From Streptomyces lasiicapitis (GTDB taxonomy: Bacteria; Actinomycetota; Actinomycetes; Streptomycetales; Streptomycetaceae), in contig NZ_BMNG01000025.1 of the NCBI RefSeq assembly GCF_014646335.1, positions 25,398-89,397 on the forward strand: a stretch of 64,000 nucleotides of DNA. Direction: 5' to 3'. Positions within the stretch are counted from its first letter, which is position 1. Each line of letters opens with the position of its first letter. The notes beneath the pieces are model-generated. The model did not search any database and was not told where the DNA came from. It saw nothing but the letters and a program-made list of their open reading frames with translations. The position numbers and the translations under genes were made by a program. Shown piece by piece: positions 18,510 to 27,370 of the stretch.

Positions 18510-20096
18510 TTAGCCGGCCTCGGACCGGTACAGCCCCACCTCCCCGAACCGCACCCTCCCCCGCGCCCCGGTCACCCGCACCCGCCAGTGCCGCGCCCGC
18601 ACCGGGGCCGCGAGGACAAGGACCCGGCTCGCGCCGACCGTGCCCGCCCCGGCGACCTTCGTCCACGTGCCGTCGCCGGACCGGGCCTCGACCACGAACG
18701 ACTCGATCTGCTGCCCGGCCCGCGGCACGTCCTCCGCGAGGCGTACGCGGTCGGCCTCCCGTTCGCGGCCGAGGTCGACGGTGACCACGCCGCCGCGCCG
18801 CACCACCCGCGCGCCCGGGGCGGCGGCGAGGTCGGCGGGCAGTTCCGCGTCGATCCGCTGCCGGAACTCCCGCAGCCGCGCCACGTCGGCGTCGGGCAGC
18901 AGGCCACGCTTGTCCGGCGGGATGTTCAGGAGCAGTACGGCGTTGCGGCCCACCGACCGGAACCAGATGTCCGTCAACTGCTCCACGGACTTGGGCCGTT
19001 CGTCCTCGTGGAAGAACCAGCCGGGCCGGATCGACACGTCGCACTCGGCCGGCCACCACTGCACGTACTGGGCCACGGCGCGCGCCTCGGCGAGTGCCGC
19101 GCGGCTGCCCTGGTCGGGGGCGTCGTAGGGCAGCGCGTAGTCGACGCTGCCGTTGCCGGAGTCCTTGACCGGCACCACGCTCCACTCGTCCTCGCGGGCG
19201 AGCCCGCCCTCGTTGCCGACCCAGCGCACATCGGGCCCGCGCACGGCGATCACGGCGTCCGGCGCGAGGGCGCGGATCAGGGCGTACCAGCTGTCCCAGT
19301 CGTAGCGTTCGACCTTCTCCGGCGGGATGCGGCCCTGCGCGCCGTCGAACCACACCTCGTCGACGGGTCCGTACTCGGTGAGGACCTCGTGGAGCTGGTT
19401 GAGCATGTACGCGCCGTAGTCCGTCGCGTCCAGCGTGAAGGTGTCGGCGGCGGGCCGGTCGTCGCCGGGCACCGGTGTCGGGACGGTGCGGGGCGAGCGC
19501 GCGCTGCCGTTGGCGTACACGCCGTGCAGGTACTGGTTCTCGTCGGCGGGCGAGACGTACACGCCCACCTTGAGCCCGTATTTGCGCAGGGAGGCGGTGA
19601 AGTCACGCAGGACGTCACCCTTGCCGCCGCGCCAACTGCTGCTCGCCACCGAGTGCTTGGTGTGGCGCGAGGGGTAGAGCACGAAGCCGTCGTGGTGTTT
19701 CACCGTGAGGATCGCCAGTTCGAAGCCGCCGTCGCGCAGGGCGCGCGCCCACTGGTCGGTGTCGAGGCCCGCGGGCTGGAAGACGTCCGGGTCCTCGTCG
19801 CCCGTGCCCCACTCCAGGCCGGTGAAGGTGTTCACGCCGAAGTGCAGGAACGCGGTCCGCTCCAGGCGCTGCCAGGCCACCTGCCGCCGCGTCGGCCGGA
19901 CCCGGGCCGCCTTGGCGACCACCTCGTCGGGGGTGTCGGTGGCGCTGATGGCGATGCGGTACGGGGGCTGGGGTCCGGCCGATACGGCGCGCCCGGCCTC
20001 CGGGGTGCGGGACGCCGCGGCGGCGAGCGAGGCGCTCGACGCCGCCACCGCCGTACCGACGGACGCGGCCATGAAGAGTCGTCTGCTGACGGTCAT
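18510..20096 (-). CDS. Secreted alpha-L-fucosidase, GH29 (528 aa)
   Basis: A GH29 retaining alpha-L-fucosidase. A Tat-like signal (SRRLFMAASVGTA) gives export. The barrel shows the family blocks FLHFGVNTFTG and TVKHHDGFVLYPSRHT, and the nucleophile Asp251 lies in VDEVWFDGA. A C-terminal beta-sandwich (coagulation-factor-like, about residues 420-528) is suggested by RHWRVRVTGARGRVRFGEVGLY. It is the third gene of a leftward operon, 15 bp after the GH20 gene. A second fucosidase with a different N-terminus in the same operon implies two linkage specificities. Confidence 0.92.
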   Translation of the reverse strand: MTVSRRLFMAASVGTAVAASSASLAAAASRTPEAGRAVSAGPQPPYRIAISATDTPDEVVAKAARVRPTRRQVAWQRLERTAFLHFGVNTFTGLEWGTGDEDPDVFQPAGLDTDQWARALRDGGFELAILTVKHHDGFVLYPSRHTKHSVASSSWRGGKGDVLRDFTASLRKYGLKVGVYVSPADENQYLHGVYANGSARSPRTVPTPVPGDDRPAADTFTLDATDYGAYMLNQLHEVLTEYGPVDEVWFDGAQGRIPPEKVERYDWDSWYALIRALAPDAVIAVRGPDVRWVGNEGGLAREDEWSVVPVKDSGNGSVDYALPYDAPDQGSRAALAEARAVAQYVQWWPAECDVSIRPGWFFHEDERPKSVEQLTDIWFRSVGRNAVLLLNIPPDKRGLLPDADVARLREFRQRIDAELPADLAAAPGARVVRRGGVVTVDLGREREADRVRLAEDVPRAGQQIESFVVEARSGDGTWTKVAGAGTVGASRVLVLAAPVRARHWRVRVTGARGRVRFGEVGLYRSEAG

Positions 20097-20111
20097 GTGC
20101 GGGTGTTCCCT

Positions 20112-21986
20112 TCAGCTCGAGGGCGTCAACTGCCAGGTGGATGGTGGCTGTTGGTCCGTGGGGTACTGCACGAGGCGCCCGTCGTCCGTCACGTGCGCGG
20201 CCATGCGCGTGATCGCGTTCGTGAGGCGGTGGCCGCCACGGACGGGCGTGAGCTGCCAGCGCTGGAGCGTGTTCCTCGCGTCGCACGTCTCCTGGGTGAC
20301 CGAACTGCCGGGATCCAGCGGCACGTTGAGCGTGAGCTTGCCGCTGCGTGTCTCCAGGCAGGCGCCGGTGCGGGCGGATTTCAGGGTGACGTAGCCGTCC
20401 GGGGTGCGGCGGATCTCGTAGTCGGCGGGCGGCACACCGCCCTCGGTGTCGCGGAGGGTGTACGTGCCGTCGGGCACCGGCGGCTTCGTCAGGTCGCGCC
20501 GGCCGGGGGCGTGCCCCACGGCCGTGTCGCGCGCCGTGAAGTCGGCGTACGTCGCGTCCGGGTGCGGGCTGCCCCACGTCACCTGCGCCACATGGCTCAG
20601 GGGCAGTCGCATGGACGCCGCGACCTCGTTCTCCGTCTCGCCGCGCCCGTTGTCGGGCCACAGGCTGATCTTCGCGCCGGTGACACCCTCGCGCGAGGTG
20701 AGCGTCTCGCCCTCGAAGACACGCGGGTCCCAGCGCTGCTCGTACAGCTTGCGGGTGTCGCTGTGGAAGCCGCCGCGCACCAGGTACAGCGAGTAGGCGG
20801 CGTTCATCAACGGGTGTCCCTGCGCGATGAGTTCGCTGGGCTTTGTCCGCACGGCGAGCCAGTGCTCGACCGTCGTCCCGGCCGCCACGGGCACGGTGTT
20901 GTCGCCCGTCAGGCCGTCGTTCCAGATGCGCAGCCGCTTGCCCTTGCCCGCCGCGTACGCCTCCACTCGGTTCACGAAGTCGACGAACGCGTCCTGGGGC
21001 GTGGCCCGTTCGCCGTACTTCCGGCGGGCGTAGTCCAGGATGTGCGGGTACTTCGCGAAGTCGGAGCCGAGCATGTACTCGTCGGCGCCCATGTGCCAGG
21101 ACTTCGCGGGGAAGACGTCCGCGTACTCGTCGACAAGGCTGGTGTAGTAGGTGAAGGCCTCGTCCTTGGTGACGTCCAGGCGCGAGGGCTGCTTCCTGCC
21201 GTCGGTGTCGGTGAGTTGCAGGTCGGGGCGGTGCTCCAGCCAAGGGTCCATATGGCCGGGCGAGTTGATCTCCGGGATGACGGTGATGTGGTACTTGGCG
21301 GCGAGCGCGACCAGGCGGCGGATGTCGCTCTTGGTGTAGTAGCCCCAGGAGTTGGCGTCGGGGTGGCGTTCGCTCTTCACCTTCAGTTCGAGCAGGAGCT
21401 GGTTCTGTTTGCGGTACGCCATGTCGCGGATCAGATTCTCCAGCCAGGGCATGGAGATGTTGATGTAGCAGGCGCAGACGCCGACGCCGCGCTCCTTGTA
21501 CTGGGGCACGTCGACAGTGCGTCCGGCCGGGATGCGGTCGCCCTGCGCGAGGAGCTGGAGGAAGGTGCGCGTGCCGTAGAAGGCGCCCGCCTCGGTGCCA
21601 CCGGTGATCTCCAGGCGCTCACCCGCCCGCAGTTCGTACCCCTCGGCGCCCAGGGACTTCCGCTGCTTCTCGACGTCGATCAGTACGTCGCCGGGGCGCG
21701 CCGCACCGGACGTGACCGGCACCCTCCCGCGCCCCGACGCCCGCAGATCGTCCGCGAGGGTGGAGGCGACGCGCCGGGCGGCGGCATCCCGCGCGACGAG
21801 CCGCACCCCGTCCTCGTACACGTAACTACCGCTCTCCGCCGTCCAGTTGGTGAGAGCCGGAAGCGTGCGAGGCGGACCTGGATCCGCGCCCTGCTCCGAC
21901 GCGGCGGACGGAACGACCGGCGTGGCGAGCAGCAGCAGAGCCGCCGCGACACCGGTAAGACCGCGCCACCGCTGACGGGCCGTCAC
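20112..21986 (-). CDS. Secreted GH20 beta-N-acetylhexosaminidase / lacto-N-biosidase-like, with lectin-type tail
   Basis: A 624-residue secreted GH20 enzyme. It has a Sec signal (about 1-30), an N-terminal GH20b domain and the catalytic barrel. The acid pair Asp302-Glu303 lies in HMGADEYML; the substrate-assisted mechanism of GH20 uses this Asp/Glu. The final roughly 150 residues resemble a ricin-B lectin unit (TGACLETRSGKLTL, then LQRWQLTP). The barrel text (GVCACYINISMPWLENLIRD, VIPEINSPGHMDPWLE) recalls lacto-N-biosidases as much as hexosaminidases, which I cannot separate by eye. The GTG at 21986 overlaps the upstream fucosidase stop as GTGA, so translation is coupled. Confidence 0.88.
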   Translation of the reverse strand: MTARQRWRGLTGVAAALLLLATPVVPSAASEQGADPGPPRTLPALTNWTAESGSYVYEDGVRLVARDAAARRVASTLADDLRASGRGRVPVTSGAARPGDVLIDVEKQRKSLGAEGYELRAGERLEITGGTEAGAFYGTRTFLQLLAQGDRIPAGRTVDVPQYKERGVGVCACYINISMPWLENLIRDMAYRKQNQLLLELKVKSERHPDANSWGYYTKSDIRRLVALAAKYHITVIPEINSPGHMDPWLEHRPDLQLTDTDGRKQPSRLDVTKDEAFTYYTSLVDEYADVFPAKSWHMGADEYMLGSDFAKYPHILDYARRKYGERATPQDAFVDFVNRVEAYAAGKGKRLRIWNDGLTGDNTVPVAAGTTVEHWLAVRTKPSELIAQGHPLMNAAYSLYLVRGGFHSDTRKLYEQRWDPRVFEGETLTSREGVTGAKISLWPDNGRGETENEVAASMRLPLSHVAQVTWGSPHPDATYADFTARDTAVGHAPGRRDLTKPPVPDGTYTLRDTEGGVPPADYEIRRTPDGYVTLKSARTGACLETRSGKLTLNVPLDPGSSVTQETCDARNTLQRWQLTPVRGGHRLTNAITRMAAHVTDDGRLVQYPTDQQPPSTWQLTPSS

Positions 21987-24412
21987 CGGCTCCACTCCAC
22001 CTTGAACACCCACACGTGCCGCCCGGCCGCGCGCGCCGCCCGGGGCACGTCGATCACCAGGGAGCCGCCCGTCGTCCGCCAGGTGAGCGGCCGGCCGTGG
22101 CCGAGCATCGTCACCTTGTCGCCGGGCCGGATCGGCACCGGCGCCTCGACCGTGAGCCTGGCGCCCGGCTCGGCCAGGGAGTGGATGTAGAACGCCTTGT
22201 TCTGGCGGACGGTGAAGCGCAGGTCCTCGCCGAGCTGCGCCATCCGTGACCAGTACGTGGTGTCGTAGATCGCCTCGCCGTTGACCTTCAGCCAGCGGCC
22301 GGTCTCGCGAAGCCGGGTCTGCATGATCTCCGGGATGGTGCCGTCGGCGCGCGGGCCGATGTCGAGGAGGAAGTTGCCGTTCTTGGAGACGATGTCGACG
22401 AGGCTGTGCACGACCTCCTCGGTGGTCATGTAACGGTCGTCGGGGGTCGCCTTGTTGTAGCCGTACGAGAACGGGTCGAGGCCCCGGCTGGACTCCCACT
22501 TGGCGACGACCGTGTTCTCGTACGTCTCGTACTCGGGCGTCGTGAAGTCGTGGAAGGAGATCCCGGAGCGGTTGTTGACGGCGACCTCGCGGGGCCGCGG
22601 GCGGTTCTTGCCGTGGTTGAAGTACTCGGCGACGACGTTGAGGCTGTCGTTGGGGCCGCCGATGTCGCACCACAGCATCTCGGGGTCGTAGCCCTGGATC
22701 AACTCCCGTATCTGCGCTGCCTGGTATCCCTTCACGTAGTCCTTGCCGGAGACGTATCCCGTGTACGGGACGGGTTCGAGGGTGTACGGATTGCGCGGCG
22801 GCCACAGCTCGCCCATCCACGGCTGGTCCGGGTTGAACCACTCCGGCATGGAGAAGTACAGGGCGCGGTGGAGTTCGGGAGTGTGGCGGCGCGACGCGTC
22901 GAAGAGTTCCTTGACGAGGTCCCGCTCGGGGCCCATCTTCACCGAGTTGCGGTCGCTGACCTTGGTGTCCCACAGCGCGAAGCCCTCGTGGTGCTTGGAG
23001 GTCAGCACGTGGTAGCGGGCGCCCGAGTCCCGGAACAGCTCCACCCAGGCGCGCGGGTCGAACTTCTCCGCCTTGAACATCGGGATGAAGTCGTCGTACG
23101 CGAAGTCCTCGCCGTAGGTGTCGCGGTGGTGGGCGTGGGTGGCGTTGTTCTTGTCCTGCATGTGACGCCAGTACCACTCGGCGTACTGCTTGCCGACGGG
23201 CGCCCAGGCCGGGACCGAATAGACGCCCCAGTGGATGAAGATGCCGAACTTGGCGGTGTGGAACCAGTACGGGGCCTGGTGCGTGGCCAGCGAGTCGGCC
23301 GTCGGGCGGTAGTCGGGCACGCCGAGGGTGAGCGGTCTGCGGGCGCCGGCGGCCTGGCCGCCGCGTCCGGCGGCGACGATCTCGCCGTCGCGCCGGGTGC
23401 CCGGCTGCACGCCCGTGCGGTTGCGGATGCCGACGCGTACGCGGGCCTGCTCGCCCGGGTCGAGCCGGGTCACGGGCGCGGGCGCGACCGTGCGGGCGCC
23501 GTCCACGTCGACGCGGACGGCGAGCCGGTCGGCGGCGAGCACGGGGACCGTGCCCGCGTTGACGACGGTCGCCTCGACGCTCTGCGCGCCGTTCGACTCC
23601 AGGAGCGACACGGTGGAGTGCGCGTCGCGCAGCACCAACGCCCGCCCCTCGGCGACCGGTTGCAGCGACAGCGCGAAGACGTGCAGGGACGGCTTGTTCG
23701 CCTCGGCGGGGTTCGTGGTGGGCAGGGTGAGCGCGACGGCCTCGCGGCGCGGGTCCAGCCACACCTCGGAGGTGCCGATCGACACGGTGTGCTCGTCCTT
23801 CGTGCCGTCGGGCTTGATGCGGTACGTCGCCGACAGCGCGCCGCTGCCCGCGTACCAGTCGGAACCGCCGAGCGTCGCCTTCGACGTGGAGCCGTCCGCG
23901 TAGTGCGCGGTGACCGGGCCCGCGGCGTTGCCGTAGCTGGCCGCCGTCAGGAACAGGGCCGAGAGGTAGCGGCCCTTGGGCAGGTCGACGCGCTGCCCTA
24001 GGGCGACGACGTTGTTCTTGGCTCCGGCGCCGGAGGACGGGAACCGGTACGGCACGCCGTCGACCTCGACGTGCCCCGCGGGCAGTTCCTCGCCGGGGAA
24101 GGTGTGGCCCGAGCCGTCGAAGTCACCGCCGCGCGCCGACGCCGTGTCGATGCCGTCGTTGTCGAACCACCGCTCCAGGGCGACGGGGACGGGAGCGGGG
24201 ACCGTGCCCCAGCCGTCGTCGTCCGCGCGGTCGGGGGCGCGCTGTTCCGAGGGGCCGGACGGCGGGGCGGCGGGGGCCGCGGCCGCCGGGGAGGACGGGA
24301 CGAGGGCGGCGACGGCGGCCGCGCCGGCCGCGGCTCCTATGACTCCGAGTGCATGACGCCGGGCAGGTTCAGAAGACTCAGGAAGCTCAGGTTGCTCGGG
24401 AAACACAGTCAT
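21983..24412 (-). CDS. Secreted alpha-L-fucosidase, GH29, with large N-terminal extension (809 aa)
   Basis: It has a Tat-like signal (RRHALGVIGAAAG), then about 320 residues of beta-rich accessory sequence, then a GH29 barrel. The accessory part resembles an NPCBM/sugar-binding domain plus a CARDB-like or NEW3-like domain (EATVVNAGTVPVLAADRLAVRV). The barrel starts near FHTAKFGIFIHWGVYSVPAW, with the nucleophile Asp583 in EMLWCDIGGP and a candidate acid/base Glu in AKWESSRG. It is the promoter-proximal gene of the fucosidase-GH20-fucosidase operon; its promoter should lie in 24413-24499. Length well above the usual 450-550 residues comes from the N-terminal modules. Confidence 0.9.
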   Translation of the reverse strand: MTVFPEQPELPESSEPARRHALGVIGAAAGAAAVAALVPSSPAAAAPAAPPSGPSEQRAPDRADDDGWGTVPAPVPVALERWFDNDGIDTASARGGDFDGSGHTFPGEELPAGHVEVDGVPYRFPSSGAGAKNNVVALGQRVDLPKGRYLSALFLTAASYGNAAGPVTAHYADGSTSKATLGGSDWYAGSGALSATYRIKPDGTKDEHTVSIGTSEVWLDPRREAVALTLPTTNPAEANKPSLHVFALSLQPVAEGRALVLRDAHSTVSLLESNGAQSVEATVVNAGTVPVLAADRLAVRVDVDGARTVAPAPVTRLDPGEQARVRVGIRNRTGVQPGTRRDGEIVAAGRGGQAAGARRPLTLGVPDYRPTADSLATHQAPYWFHTAKFGIFIHWGVYSVPAWAPVGKQYAEWYWRHMQDKNNATHAHHRDTYGEDFAYDDFIPMFKAEKFDPRAWVELFRDSGARYHVLTSKHHEGFALWDTKVSDRNSVKMGPERDLVKELFDASRRHTPELHRALYFSMPEWFNPDQPWMGELWPPRNPYTLEPVPYTGYVSGKDYVKGYQAAQIRELIQGYDPEMLWCDIGGPNDSLNVVAEYFNHGKNRPRPREVAVNNRSGISFHDFTTPEYETYENTVVAKWESSRGLDPFSYGYNKATPDDRYMTTEEVVHSLVDIVSKNGNFLLDIGPRADGTIPEIMQTRLRETGRWLKVNGEAIYDTTYWSRMAQLGEDLRFTVRQNKAFYIHSLAEPGARLTVEAPVPIRPGDKVTMLGHGRPLTWRTTGGSLVIDVPRAARAAGRHVWVFKVEWSR

Positions 24413-24499
24413 GAGGTCCGATGATTGAAGCGCGACGGGGCCATGTCAATGCCCCTGACGCGACGGAGGAGAACCAACTCCCCTTACCCATCGGATGAA

Positions 24500-25132
24500 T
24501 TACGGACGGGTGAGGTGGCGGGCGTCCCCCACGGCGACGACCTGGCGGTTGTGGAAGAAGTCGTCCTCGCGCAGCAAGGTGATGCTGCCGGAGGGCGCGG
24601 GGAAGCTGACGGAGCCCACCGACTCCAAGGGCATCTTGATCCAGGCCGCCACCACGAACGTGAGGGCGAACCCGTGCGTCACGACGATCTGGTGCTCGCG
24701 GGGGCGGCGCAGCAGCTCGTCCATGGCTGCGTAGACGCGGCGCGCGCACTCCCCGCAGGTCTCGGCGCCCGGCACTCCCTCGTGGTGCCCCATGCGGTCC
24801 CCGTCCGCCGGCGGCGGCACGAAGCGCCGGTCCAGCCACTCCTGCGGGCCGCCCTCCGCCTCGCCGTAGGACTTCTCCCGCAGCCGCCGGTCCAGGATCG
24901 GCTGCACGCCGAGGAGTTCGCCCACCGCTTCGGCCGTCCGCACGGTGCGGCGCAGGTCCGACGAGATCAGCTCGACGTCGGCGCCGGCGGGGATGTCGGC
25001 CCGCAGCGCCCGCGCGATGGCGCCCGCCGCGTCCTTCCCGGCCGGTGTGAGGTCCGAGTCGTGCCAGCCGCCGACCACCTTCTCGACGTGGTGGGTCGCC
25101 TCCGGGTGGGTGATGACGTGGATGGTGCGCAT
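24500..25132 (-). CDS. Histidine phosphatase family protein
   Basis: A 210-residue phosphoglycerate-mutase-like phosphatase. The usual catalytic RHG is replaced by THP in the first motif (HVITHPEATHH), while the second His motif (VVTHGFAL) and the Arg residues of SSDLRRTVRTAEA are kept. The nucleophilic His remains, so activity is still plausible. The ATG overlaps the stop of the MFS gene as TGATG, making it the last gene of a regulator-MFS-phosphatase operon. Its substrate is unknown. Confidence 0.85.
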   Translation of the reverse strand: MRTIHVITHPEATHHVEKVVGGWHDSDLTPAGKDAAGAIARALRADIPAGADVELISSDLRRTVRTAEAVGELLGVQPILDRRLREKSYGEAEGGPQEWLDRRFVPPPADGDRMGHHEGVPGAETCGECARRVYAAMDELLRRPREHQIVVTHGFALTFVVAAWIKMPLESVGSVSFPAPSGSITLLREDDFFHNRQVVAVGDARHLTRP

Positions 25133-26508
25133 CAGGGGGTGCCTTCCCTCGGCGTACTCGCTTCGGTACGCGATCCGGTGCTCAAGAGGGAGGACGCCTG
25201 CTGTGGCACTTCCGCCTCCTTCGCCACACCGGGGCGGCGCGTCCACAACAGGGCGCCCGCGAGCAGGATCGCGCCGCCGAGCAGCCAGCGCGGCGGGCCC
25301 GCCGGGAGGTGGCCGAGGACCAACCCCGTGGTGGCGCCGACCAGTTGGAGGGAGAGGGACTGCACGGACAGGGCGGTGGCGCGGCCCGCGCTGCCGACGC
25401 GCCGGTGCAGGAGGTCGTTCTCGCTGGGGCCCGCGGCGCCGAGCCCGACGTACACGAGCGCGTAGCCGAGGACGGCGAGGGCGACCGGGACCGGCTTGGC
25501 CGACAGGCTCGTCAGCGCCGTGGCGCCGAGCAGCAGCAGTCCGGCGGCCGAGGCGCCCAGGCCGACGAGGACGGCCCGTTCGCTGCCGCCCGCACGCCGG
25601 GCAAGCAGCGGCGCGAAGTTGCTGCCCGCCATCGAGCAGAGGAATCCGGCGCAGGCGAGGCCCGCGAAGAGCACCGCCCCGGACTCCGGGGAGCCCATCA
25701 GGTCGGCGGCCCGGCCCGGCGTCAGGATCTCCACGGTGACCAGCGCGCTGCCCGCGGCCGCCGCGCTGAGGATGATCCGCCGCACCATCGCGTCCTGCCC
25801 GCCGAGGCGCACCCCGGCGACGACGGTGGCCGGGACGCCGCGCAGCACTCCGCGCAAGGTGGCGCGCGGCCGGGGCGGCTCGGGCAGCGCGGTCAGGACG
25901 TACACGAGGAAGACGACCTCGATCGCCGCGCCGAGCAGCGCGGGCGCGGAGAGCGGGATGACGAGACCGGACGTGGCCTCGCGCAGGCGGCCGCCGAGGT
26001 CCGGGCCGAGGCCGAGGAGCCAGGGCAGGGCGCCGCCGATGAGGACCCCGGCCGCGAGCGCCGCGGACGTCGCGGCGCTGCCCCGGGCCAGGCCTGTGCG
26101 CAGCTCGGCGTCGGGGCCCGCGCTCGCGTGCACCGTGTCGACGTACCAGGCCTCGGCAGGGCCGCTGGACAGGGCGCGCCCGGCGCCCTTGAGGGCCATG
26201 CCGAGGGCCAGGACCCACGCCGTGGTGCCGAGCGCGTGCAGGATCAGCGCGACAAGGTCGAAGGCCCCGGCGGCGGCGAGGACCGCGCGGCGCCCGAGCA
26301 CGTCGGACAGTCCCCCGGTGGGCAGTTCGAGGGCGGCGGCGGTGAGGGAGTGCGCGGCGACGCAGCCCGCGACGGCCGCGAGCGCGAGCCCGCGCTCGGT
26401 CATGAGCGCCACCATCGGGGCGATGGCCAGGCCCAGGGGCAGCCAGAACAGGGCGCTGACGACGACGTAGCGGCGGCGGGCGGTGCGGGGGTCCAGGGGG
26501 TCAGTCAT
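25132..26508 (-). CDS. MFS transporter
   Basis: A 458-residue major facilitator with about 12 hydrophobic helices. It has the loop 2-3 motif GGLSDVLGRRAVL and a Gly/Ala-rich C-terminal half. It looks like a drug:proton antiporter-type efflux protein, but substrates cannot be predicted. Its start overlaps the 3' end of the upstream HTH regulator gene by 8 bp and its stop overlaps the phosphatase start, so the three genes form one operon. Confidence 0.9.
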   Translation of the reverse strand: MTDPLDPRTARRRYVVVSALFWLPLGLAIAPMVALMTERGLALAAVAGCVAAHSLTAAALELPTGGLSDVLGRRAVLAAAGAFDLVALILHALGTTAWVLALGMALKGAGRALSSGPAEAWYVDTVHASAGPDAELRTGLARGSAATSAALAAGVLIGGALPWLLGLGPDLGGRLREATSGLVIPLSAPALLGAAIEVVFLVYVLTALPEPPRPRATLRGVLRGVPATVVAGVRLGGQDAMVRRIILSAAAAGSALVTVEILTPGRAADLMGSPESGAVLFAGLACAGFLCSMAGSNFAPLLARRAGGSERAVLVGLGASAAGLLLLGATALTSLSAKPVPVALAVLGYALVYVGLGAAGPSENDLLHRRVGSAGRATALSVQSLSLQLVGATTGLVLGHLPAGPPRWLLGGAILLAGALLWTRRPGVAKEAEVPQQASSLLSTGSRTEASTPREGTP

Positions 26509-27301
26509 GGGTGTAGCCCGTCAGGCGTCTGGGGGCGGCGTTCGCGTTCACGGGGTCGTGGGCTTTCGCGGGCTCGGCTTCCGCGGCGGCGTGAGCGCTC
26601 GGAGGGCTGTCGGGCCTCGGGGAACTGTCCGCCGCCGCAGAGGCATCCGCCCGCCCCGCGACCGGCAGCATCCCGTAGAACACCATCACCTGCTCGGACC
26701 GCGCGTCCCCCGCGTCGCGGGCCGCGAGCTCCTCCAGCTTGTCCTCGTACGCCTGCTTCAGCTCGCCCAGGGACTCGGGCGTCAGGCGCGGCATCAGGTC
26801 CGTGATCCCGGCGTGGTCGAGCCATTCGCGCCCGAGCCGCCCGTCGGCGATGTCCGACTCGTGCCGTGCCAGGGTCGCCCCGAAATTCTCGATCTGGCGC
26901 CGGGCCATGATGCCCTCGAAGTCGCGGCCGACCGGCGAGGCGTCCATCGCCGAGTGGTCCCAGGTGGTCACCGCGTGCACGGCGCGCCAGCGGCGCTCGC
27001 GGCCGTCGCGGTGCTCCGCCTCGGCGACGAAGGCGTACTTCGCGAGGACCCGCAGGTGGTAGCTGGTGGAGGCGGACGACTCCCCCGTGCTCACCGCGAG
27101 CTCGCTCGCGGTGGCGGGCCCGTCCATGCGCAGCAGGCCCAGCAGCCGGATCCGCAGCGGGTGCGTGAGCGCCTTGATGGCGGCGGGCTCCCGCTCGGGG
27201 TCGAGCCGCCGCAGCCGCGACTCCCCGAGGAGGATCCGCTCTTCTCCGGTCCCGGCTACGTCTTCTCCGGTCCCGTTCTGGGGGCGTTCTTCGTCTGCCA
27301 T
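26501..27301 (-). CDS. Winged-helix (ArsR-like, HTH_20) transcriptional regulator
   Basis: A 266-residue regulator. The winged helix is at about residues 40-110 (IKALTHPLRIRLLGLLRMDG, then SASTSYHLRVLAKYAFV). A helical central part follows, and an Ala/Pro-rich, probably disordered tail of about 55 residues ends it. No metal-binding cysteines are seen, so it is not a classical metal sensor. The ATG at 27301 was chosen so that the upstream palindrome lies outside the gene. It is the first gene of the operon with the MFS transporter and phosphatase and is probably their repressor. Confidence 0.87.
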   Translation of the reverse strand: MADEERPQNGTGEDVAGTGEERILLGESRLRRLDPEREPAAIKALTHPLRIRLLGLLRMDGPATASELAVSTGESSASTSYHLRVLAKYAFVAEAEHRDGRERRWRAVHAVTTWDHSAMDASPVGRDFEGIMARRQIENFGATLARHESDIADGRLGREWLDHAGITDLMPRLTPESLGELKQAYEDKLEELAARDAGDARSEQVMVFYGMLPVAGRADASAAADSSPRPDSPPSAHAAAEAEPAKAHDPVNANAAPRRLTGYTHD

Positions 27302-27331
27302 ACCGCGAGCGTAGGACGGTCGGCACACTTA

Positions 27332-27347
27332 GCAAAAGTACTTTTGC
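27332..27347. promoter_or_regulatory. Perfect 16-bp palindromic operator before the HTH-MFS operon
   Basis: GCAAAAGTACTTTTGC is a perfect palindrome and the most A/T-rich stretch in this neighbourhood. It sits 31-46 bases upstream of the ATG of the winged-helix regulator. Position and symmetry fit a dimeric autorepressor site overlapping the promoter. Confidence 0.72.
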
Positions 27348-27370
27348 AGAATTTCTTTGGGAAACTGGGC

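Noticed and set aside
18588..22190. Plus-strand open frame of about 1200 codons opposite the fucosidase/GH20 genes
   Set aside because: It crosses three well-supported minus-strand genes and its translation is low-complexity Val/Arg/Gly text.
20112..23762. Single 1216-codon minus-strand gene covering GH20 and half of the upstream GH29
   Set aside because: The signal peptide, the GTG with ribosome site at 21986 and the GTGA overlap show GH20 starts at 21986; the upstream part is an out-of-frame read of GH29.
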